NCBI GenBank assembly: GCA_012719535.1
Contig: JAAYAC010000057.1
Span: forward strand, 1-40,253
DNA: 40,253 nucleotides
Direction: 5' to 3'
From: Syntrophomonadaceae bacterium
GTDB lineage: Bacteria; Bacillota; Syntrophomonadia; Syntrophomonadales; Syntrophothermaceae
Shown: positions 35,054 to 40,253 of the stretch, in pieces
How the letters are laid out: the number at the start of each line of letters is the position of its first letter
How positions within the stretch are numbered: position 1 is the first letter of the stretch
Position numbers and translations under genes: made by a program
The notes under the pieces: model-generated
Database searches by the model: none
Seen by the model: only the letters and a program-made list of their open reading frames with translations
What the model was told of the DNA's origin: nothing

Positions 35054-35695
35054 TTACTTGCTCATAATACCCATGGTCAACCGGGGCACGGTGAGCAACC
35101 CTTCTCGCTGCCAGTAAGGCATATCACGGTAGAAGCGGTCCATGCGGTGCAGGGCGTCCGAGAGATCCTGGTAGACTCTCCCCCCGAACCGTTGCTCTCC
35201 ATACCTTATTAGGGACCATGGCCCGTGCTTCCGCAGCATCTCCACCGCAGGGCAGTGGCTACGCACGTCACAGATGACGCTTTTATTTCGTTTTTGCTTG
35301 AGGATCACGGTGTGCTGTTCACCAGCAGCCGGTACGTTCTCAACCAGGCACAATTGCCGGTATACACCCAAGCATTCTCCCGGCGCAAAGCGGGTAACAG
35401 GCTGCTTGTCCAGCAGGTCGTTAAATAAAGCCCGGTTGGCCAGCAGCATCTCCTCCGCTGTCCGGCCGCGCCCGGCATCATATAACAATCTGGCCATCAG
35501 AGCTACATAGAAAGTCTGAAAAAGCCAGTACTGCTCTCGCGGGTTCACACCGGCCGGCCATCTGACATTTACTGCGCACTCCCGCGCGTGGCCAAACTGC
35601 AGGATAGCGCGCAGGAGTTTCCGCTCCCGGTCAAAAAACAGCACCCTGGCATCACCCCCTGCCGTTTTTTGATGTCTCCAGCCTCTATTATTCAC
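35054..35695 (-). CDS. hypothetical protein
   Basis: 213 residues from a GTG at 35693-35695 behind GGAGAAGGTTG. Mixed helix and strand; RERKLLRAILQFGHARECAVN, GVNPREQYWLFQTFYVALMARLLYD and the tail YWQREGLLTVPRLTMGIMSK. No domain is recognised and no signal peptide is seen. It stands between spmB and degV, so a spore-linked role is possible but not shown. Confidence 0.65.
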   Translation of the reverse strand: MNNRGWRHQKTAGGDARVLFFDRERKLLRAILQFGHARECAVNVRWPAGVNPREQYWLFQTFYVALMARLLYDAGRGRTAEEMLLANRALFNDLLDKQPVTRFAPGECLGVYRQLCLVENVPAAGEQHTVILKQKRNKSVICDVRSHCPAVEMLRKHGPWSLIRYGEQRFGGRVYQDLSDALHRMDRFYRDMPYWQREGLLTVPRLTMGIMSK

Positions 35696-35796
35696 CAACC
35701 TTCTCCAGCTGGCAACCTTCTATTCACAATTGCGCACAATGGCTCTGTTATTTCACTTCAACTCCGGCCCGGTTTCACATCCAGCCGTACCTCCGG

Positions 35797-36333
35797 TCAG
35801 CGAAAAAGAAGGTTACAGATGTAGATTGAAGCCAGAAGGCCGCTGATGTCTGCACACAGGCCGGTGATGATGGAGTAGCGATAGCGCGTGATACCCACTG
35901 AGCCGAAGTACACCGTCAATACGAAGAAAGTGGTATCCGTACTCCCCTGCATGGTAGAGGCCAGGCGGCCGATAAAGGAATCCGGACCGTATACGCGCAT
36001 CAGTTCGGTGGCCAGCCCCAGCACGCCGCTCCCGGAAAGCGGCCTCATAAGGGCCAGCGGCAGGACTTCTGAGGGGGTACCGATAGCAGCCAGCGCCGGG
36101 CCCAACAGCCTGGAAAGGTAGTCCAGTGCCCCTGAAGCCCTGAACACCGAGATGGCCACCAGCATTCCCACCAGGAAGGGAATTATCTTAACAGCGGTGG
36201 TAAACCCTTCCTCTGCCCCCTCGACAAAGGCCTCGTATACCGGGACCTTCTTAAGCTGCCCGTAGAGGGGAATAACCAGAAGCAAGAAGGGGATCGCCCA
36301 CTTGGAGACGAGGGTGAGGACTTTAGTCAACAC
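35797..36333 (-). CDS. spmB: spore maturation protein SpmB
   Basis: 178 residues, a membrane protein with the SpmB pattern (VPVYEAFVEGAEEGFTTAVK, ISVFRASGALDYLSRL, MRPLSGSGVLGL, STMQGSTDTTFFVLTVYFGS). With SpmA it is needed for spore core dehydration. GTG start overlaps the spmA stop by 11 bases. Confidence 0.95.
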   Translation of the reverse strand: MLTKVLTLVSKWAIPFLLLVIPLYGQLKKVPVYEAFVEGAEEGFTTAVKIIPFLVGMLVAISVFRASGALDYLSRLLGPALAAIGTPSEVLPLALMRPLSGSGVLGLATELMRVYGPDSFIGRLASTMQGSTDTTFFVLTVYFGSVGITRYRYSIITGLCADISGLLASIYICNLLFR

Positions 36334-36934
36334 GGCGGTTTCTCCCCCATCTGCTCTGAGTACGGAACAGGTAGTCTACAGTGATAGCCAGGAGCATAGA
36401 ACAGGTGGTGGCAAAGATGGTGGCTCCCACGATTTCGGTGGGGTTGGTTGAGTTGAAAGATACCCTGACCCCTATTATGGTGGCCGGGATGAGGGTGATA
36501 CAGGAGGTGTTTAGAGCTAAAAAAGTACACATCGCTTCGGAAGCTTCTTCAGAATTGTGATTCAGCTTTTGCAGTTCCTGCATGGCCTTCATACCAAATG
36601 GGGTGGCCGCGTTCCCCAGACCCAGTACGTTGGCGGAAAGGTTGAGGATGATTGCCCCCATAGCCGGGTGGTCGGCAGGTACCGACGGAAACAACCTGCC
36701 CATGACCGGACGCATGGCCCGGGCCAGGGCTTCTACCAGCCCGGCCTTTTCTCCAATTCTCATGATACCAAGCCACAACGCCATAACGCCGATAAGGTCA
36801 AAACATATTTTTACCGCCCCCCGGGCCGCTCCCAGGGCCGCCTCCGTCGCAACCTCCACCTGGCCATTGATGGCTGCGATAATAATTCCGGAGGCCAGTA
36901 ACGCCAGCCAGATGATGTTAAGCAATCCCCTCAC
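36323..36934 (-). CDS. spmA: spore maturation protein SpmA
   Basis: 203 residues, NIIWLALLASGIIIAAINGQ, MRIGEKAGLVEALARAM and NVLGLGNAATPFGMKAMQEL. Membrane protein that acts with SpmB. GTG start after AGGAAAGGAACCAGG. The usual dacB neighbour is not present. Confidence 0.95.
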   Translation of the reverse strand: MRGLLNIIWLALLASGIIIAAINGQVEVATEAALGAARGAVKICFDLIGVMALWLGIMRIGEKAGLVEALARAMRPVMGRLFPSVPADHPAMGAIILNLSANVLGLGNAATPFGMKAMQELQKLNHNSEEASEAMCTFLALNTSCITLIPATIIGVRVSFNSTNPTEIVGATIFATTCSMLLAITVDYLFRTQSRWGRNRRVD

Positions 36935-37255
36935 CCCCTGGTTCCTTTCCTTAACAGGTTATGAAAGACGGCAAGGAATAAGAACCCGGCACCCAACCGC
37001 AGGGTGTCAGCCGGAGTGGCCCGATCCCCAGCTTGAGCCAGGTACCGTAAGCTGGCCGGGCAAGGATTTCACAAAACTGAGTGCCGGGGTGAGGTGTGGC
37101 CGCTCACGCCCGGCACTTGGGTAATCGCGTAAGTATGGCTCCACCGGGCACCCCTTTGGTTACGGGGTGAGAACACATCTTTATTCATTCCCCCGGTAGA
37201 GCTTGGACTGGACCAACTTGGCCAACCCATACAGGCTGGCGTCTGTGGCATGGTA
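36935..37255 (-). terminator. intergenic region with a probable ytfJ terminator
   Basis: No gene is seen. A long hairpin at 37080-37117 (AGTGCCGGG/CCCGGCACT extended by GTGAG/CTCAC with one bulge) is followed on the minus strand by CAGTTTTGTG, in place to end the ytfJ transcript. Confidence 0.5.
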
Positions 37256-37672
37256 CTACTGGAGCCGTTGTTCCGCCCGGTTATTCATCAAGGCCTCGAT
37301 CTTTTCCAGGATTTGGGGGGCCAGGTCGACCACCCTTTCCGCCAGGTGGTTGCCGTACACGGGCAGCAACCTGATATCGTTGGCACGAACTACCAGAAAT
37401 CCGATAGGTTTCAGAGAAACCCCACCCCCGCTTCCGCCCCCGAACGGCATTTGTTTCGCTCCATTTTGCCCGGTAACCTCGTACTCTCCACCACCGGCGG
37501 CAAATCCGAAAGCCACCTGGGAAAGCGGAATAATAACAGTCCCGTCATTGGTTTCTACCGCGTCTCCCACCACGGTATTGACATCCACCATCTGTTTCAG
37601 GTTTTCCATGGCAGTGGTCATCAGGCCTTCGATAGGATGGTAATGCTGAGTCTGCATCGCTTCGTTAGGCAT
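37256..37672 (-). CDS. ytfJ: YtfJ/GerW-family sporulation protein
   Basis: 138 residues. HPIEGLMTTAMENLKQMVDV, TVVGDAVETNDGTVIIPLSQ, the glycine-rich stretch GGGSGGGVSLKPIGFLVV and a helical tail are the YtfJ (GerW) pattern. In Bacillus it acts in spore germination or cortex lysis. It precedes spmA on the same strand by about 320 bases with a terminator-like hairpin between. Confidence 0.92.
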   Translation of the reverse strand: MPNEAMQTQHYHPIEGLMTTAMENLKQMVDVNTVVGDAVETNDGTVIIPLSQVAFGFAAGGGEYEVTGQNGAKQMPFGGGSGGGVSLKPIGFLVVRANDIRLLPVYGNHLAERVVDLAPQILEKIEALMNNRAEQRLQ

Positions 37673-37795
37673 TGTTCTTCCTCCTCATGCATGGCAGTTA
37701 ACCCACCAGTATCAGTAATAATATGAACTAGTTTCTACGCGGCTATACGGCTGAAACCGGTTACGGAAAATGCATGACGCGGGCCTTTTTTGCTT

Positions 37796-37801
37796 TATAA
37801 T
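37796..37801 (+). promoter_or_regulatory. -10 box of the phosphatase-like membrane protein gene
   Basis: A perfect TATAAT about 40 bases before the start; no good -35 box is seen at 16-18 bases. Confidence 0.35.
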
Positions 37802-37842
37802 AAAGTTGTGTGAGCAAGAAACTTGACCGGAGGATAATGGCC

Positions 37843-40053
37843 ATGAAAAAGTGCATCCTGGGCTTAGTGTTCGTCATACTGTCACTGTTACCGGCAGGTG
37901 TGGTTCAAGCCACTGCTGGACCGGGTCAGGCCTATGTGTTGGTAATAGATAAGCTGGCCATTTCGGATATCGACCGGACAACAACTCCCGTCCTGGAAAA
38001 GCTGGTCAAGGACGGAGCAGTCGGGCTGGCCAGTAATCGTACCCTGGGACGCTCCACTACCGATGATGGAAGCCTCACCATCGGCGCGGGCAACCTGGCC
38101 CGTTCTCCGGTCAGGGGCATTATGGGTTACAACCGTGATGAAATGGTACCGGAAAGAGGTAAACCGGCGGGACAGCTTTACCGCAGTTTGACAGGGATTG
38201 ACCCGGTGGGCTATCAGTGCCTGCTGGTCAACCTTCCCGAAGTCATGGACGCGCTGCTGGAACAAAACGTAACCACGCGGCCGGGCGCCCTGGGGGAGGT
38301 CCTGCACCGGCACAACCTGAAGGTATGCGTGCTGGGTAATGGGGACACCATTATGGAAAAATCACGGTCGGCGGTGGCTATTGCCATGGATGCCAGCGGA
38401 AGGATCCCCCTGGGAGATGTCGGTCCCGCCACCTGCCAATCCTCCACCCGGGGCTTCCTGGACCTGGAAACCGATTATGCTTACCTCCGGAGCCAGGTCG
38501 CCCGCTACAGGACCCGGGCCGATGTGCTGTTCATCCAACTCTCAGACCTGTACCGGCTGGAAAAGGCGGAGATGGCCCTGCCGGAAGTTCAACTGGCCGA
38601 ACGCCACCGGATTTTACACAACATAGACCAACTGGTGGGAAGTATCAGGGAGCAGGTGGACCCCTCCCGCGATATCCTTATGGTTATCTCGCCGTCACCG
38701 GCCGCGGAACAGATCAAGAACAAGAACACCTTCACCCCGGTCATACTATACGGACCCGGCTACCAGGAGAGCCTTTTGACTTCTGGGGCCACCCGGCGTG
38801 ATTATATAGTGGCCAATACCGACATCGCTCCGACCATCCTGAACTTCTTCGGGCTCAAGGATGAAGACGGGACCATGATCGGCCAGCCCATGCTGGCCAA
38901 ACCGGCCGGCACCCATGATAAGCTAGCCCAGGTCAACAGCATAAGCCAGGCAAGCAGTACCACCAACCGCCTGCGGCCACCGCTGGTCAAGGGATATGTT
39001 GTCCTGCAAATAGCTGTCATCATCCTGGCCTTACTGGCCATATTGCTGCCCCGGAGGCCGTTCAAGGGAGTGGCACCCCTGGTGCTGGCCCTGGCTGTGG
39101 TCCCATTAGTCCTACTACCGCTGGGTAAACTGAGAATGCCTTACGACTGGAATTACGTCCTGGTGGCCATCCTGGGTACCATGCTGTTGACCCTGGTTCT
39201 GGTGCGGTTTTTCCGGCGCAACTACTTCCGGGCGTTTGTGGCCCTGTGCTTGCTGACCCTGGTAACTCTTAACCTGGATGTCCTCACCGGAACCACCATG
39301 ATCCAAAACTCGGTTCTGGGGTATGACGCCATGGCCGGGGCCCGGTATTATGGCCTTGGTAACGAGTATATGGGTGTCTTACTAGGATGCACTCTCATTG
39401 TTGCAGCGGCACTTTACCAGAGATTCAGTCAACCCTGGATGCTGGGGCTGTTGGCCATTCTGTTCATCAGCCAGTGTTACCTCATTGCCGCCCCGGGGCT
39501 GGGAGCTAGCTCCGACGGGGTCATTACCGCCCCGATCGCCTTCCTGCTGAGCCTGGCCCTCCTGGCAGATGTCAGGATAAACCACAGGGTGCTGCTGCTT
39601 GTCGGGCTGCTGGTAGTGCTGGGCATCAGCGGAGTGGCCCTCTATGATATGACTCGCCCGCTGGAACACCAGTCACACATCGGGCGGGCCGCCAATCAGG
39701 TACTTGTGGGAGGATGGCAGGAAGGTTTCACTATAATGGCCCGGAAAGTCGGCATGAATGTCAAATTGATAAGGTACACGGTATGGAGCCGGGTATTTCT
39801 GGTTATACTGGCTTCCCTGGCTATTCTGGTCTATCGCCCGGCGGGAGCCATGGCCCGGATAAAAGACGAGTACCCATGTCTCATGAAGGGTTTTGCCGGG
39901 ATAATCATCGCAGCCGTGGTAGGCCTGGTAATCAACGACTCCGGTATAGTGGCAGCCGCCACCACCAGCATTTACATCGTTATTCCCGCACTGATTCTGG
40001 TCCTTGAGCAAGTGGCCCGCCATCACCCGGAACGCCCCTTGTTCAAGCCCTGA
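37843..40053 (+). CDS. alkaline-phosphatase-like membrane protein of unknown role
   Basis: 736 residues from the ATG at 37843, GGAGG nine bases before; an in-frame ATG two codons earlier is too close to it. A signal peptide (ILGLVFVILSLLPAGVVQA) leads to an exported domain (about 30-375) with VLVIDKLAISDI and NTDIAPTILNFFGL, the latter typical of the alkaline phosphatase/sulfatase superfamily. Most metal ligands are not obvious. About ten membrane helices follow (from about 385), with conserved-looking loops ARYYGLGNEYMGVLLG, SDGVITAPIAFLL and VINDSGIVAAATT. A flippase- or envelope-polymer-related role is possible. It is not a family I can name. Confidence 0.65.
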   Translation: MKKCILGLVFVILSLLPAGVVQATAGPGQAYVLVIDKLAISDIDRTTTPVLEKLVKDGAVGLASNRTLGRSTTDDGSLTIGAGNLARSPVRGIMGYNRDEMVPERGKPAGQLYRSLTGIDPVGYQCLLVNLPEVMDALLEQNVTTRPGALGEVLHRHNLKVCVLGNGDTIMEKSRSAVAIAMDASGRIPLGDVGPATCQSSTRGFLDLETDYAYLRSQVARYRTRADVLFIQLSDLYRLEKAEMALPEVQLAERHRILHNIDQLVGSIREQVDPSRDILMVISPSPAAEQIKNKNTFTPVILYGPGYQESLLTSGATRRDYIVANTDIAPTILNFFGLKDEDGTMIGQPMLAKPAGTHDKLAQVNSISQASSTTNRLRPPLVKGYVVLQIAVIILALLAILLPRRPFKGVAPLVLALAVVPLVLLPLGKLRMPYDWNYVLVAILGTMLLTLVLVRFFRRNYFRAFVALCLLTLVTLNLDVLTGTTMIQNSVLGYDAMAGARYYGLGNEYMGVLLGCTLIVAAALYQRFSQPWMLGLLAILFISQCYLIAAPGLGASSDGVITAPIAFLLSLALLADVRINHRVLLLVGLLVVLGISGVALYDMTRPLEHQSHIGRAANQVLVGGWQEGFTIMARKVGMNVKLIRYTVWSRVFLVILASLAILVYRPAGAMARIKDEYPCLMKGFAGIIIAAVVGLVINDSGIVAAATTSIYIVIPALILVLEQVARHHPERPLFKP

Positions 40054-40253
40054 TACAGCCTGATAATCCATATAACCACCGACCAGAGACCCGCAGCGGC
40101 GTAGCTAACCAGCACATTGCTGACCAGATAGCCCTCCCCCACCCGAACGACCGCCAGCAGCAACAACACCAGGAAGCCGGCCAGCGCCCCGGGCCACCGG
40201 CTCCTGAGCCAAGCCGGGGGATAGACCAGCAGCGCCCAGATGCCCAGACTCAC
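40023..40253 (-). CDS. small polytopic membrane protein, N-terminus outside the window
   Basis: At least 76 residues, open to the right edge, with two or three membrane helices (WPGALAGFLVLLLLAVVR; VLVSYAAAGLWSVVIWIIRL). Its last 31 bases overlap the end of the large membrane protein gene tail to tail. No family is recognised. Confidence 0.5.
   Translation of the reverse strand: MSLGIWALLVYPPAWLRSRWPGALAGFLVLLLLAVVRVGEGYLVSNVLVSYAAAGLWSVVIWIIRLYQGLNKGRSG

Overview
The window reads as the chromosome of an anaerobic, endospore-forming Gram-positive bacterium (Clostridia; most like the Peptococcaceae / Desulfotomaculum-Pelotomaculum-Moorella group). Grounds: spmA, spmB and a ytfJ-type spore gene; a SleL/YaaH-like GH18 spore or wall hydrolase; HrcA/CIRCE-controlled groESL; strong AGGAGG-type ribosome sites with frequent GTG and TTG starts; a large molybdopterin operon with a MoeA-substrate-binding fusion; tungstate-transporter and thiolase relics; and a sigma-54 activator next to a beta-oxidation gene. 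The assignment is inference, not a database result. No rRNA or tRNA gene was seen.

Layout. 1-2600: start of a 3-hydroxyacyl-CoA dehydrogenase gene behind a textbook sigma-54 promoter and an array of palindromes, plus the PAS-AAA-Fis activator that probably acts on it. 2700-5600: purine salvage and GMP synthesis (hpt-guaA) and a lipoprotein. 5800-7950: glutamine synthetase and a universal stress protein. 7960-14610: an accessory zone with two group II intron pieces, two copies of the same transposase fragment, a radical SAM enzyme, a winged-helix regulator with paired operators, a hotdog thioesterase, an Rpn-type nuclease, and remnants of a DprA-like protein and an AAA ATPase. 14600-16700: groESL, with groEL split by one in-frame TAG. 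16800-23320: a molybdopterin operon read leftward (small CxxxC protein, moeA, moeA-PBP, moaA, moaC, two MOSC genes, mogA) behind a structured leader. 23330-25170: decayed genes and a deletion chimera. 25180-30160: folate cyclo-ligase, lgt, then the t6A set tsaD-rimI-tsaB-tsaE with a family-4 uracil-DNA glycosylase. 30240-31580: thiolase and tungstate-transporter pseudogenes. 31650-40253: GH18 hydrolase, twin hairpins, lamin-tail protein, DegV, spmAB, ytfJ, and a large phosphatase-like membrane protein.

How it works together. The sigma-54 unit probably ties acyl-CoA oxidation to a ligand sensed by the PAS domain. The molybdopterin operon supplies cofactor for Mo or W enzymes. The adjacent tungstate permease/ATPase relic shows that one uptake system was lost at this place. 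The accessory zone looks like repeated insertion and deletion that left an expressed-looking radical SAM/regulator/thioesterase set between mobile-element debris.

Most worth a second look: the sigma-54 promoter with its palindrome array, the amber-split groEL, the separated group II intron halves, the paired operators over the regulator promoter, the MOSC paralogue that lost its cysteines, and the two hairpins with one compensatory base-pair change near 33.1 kb.
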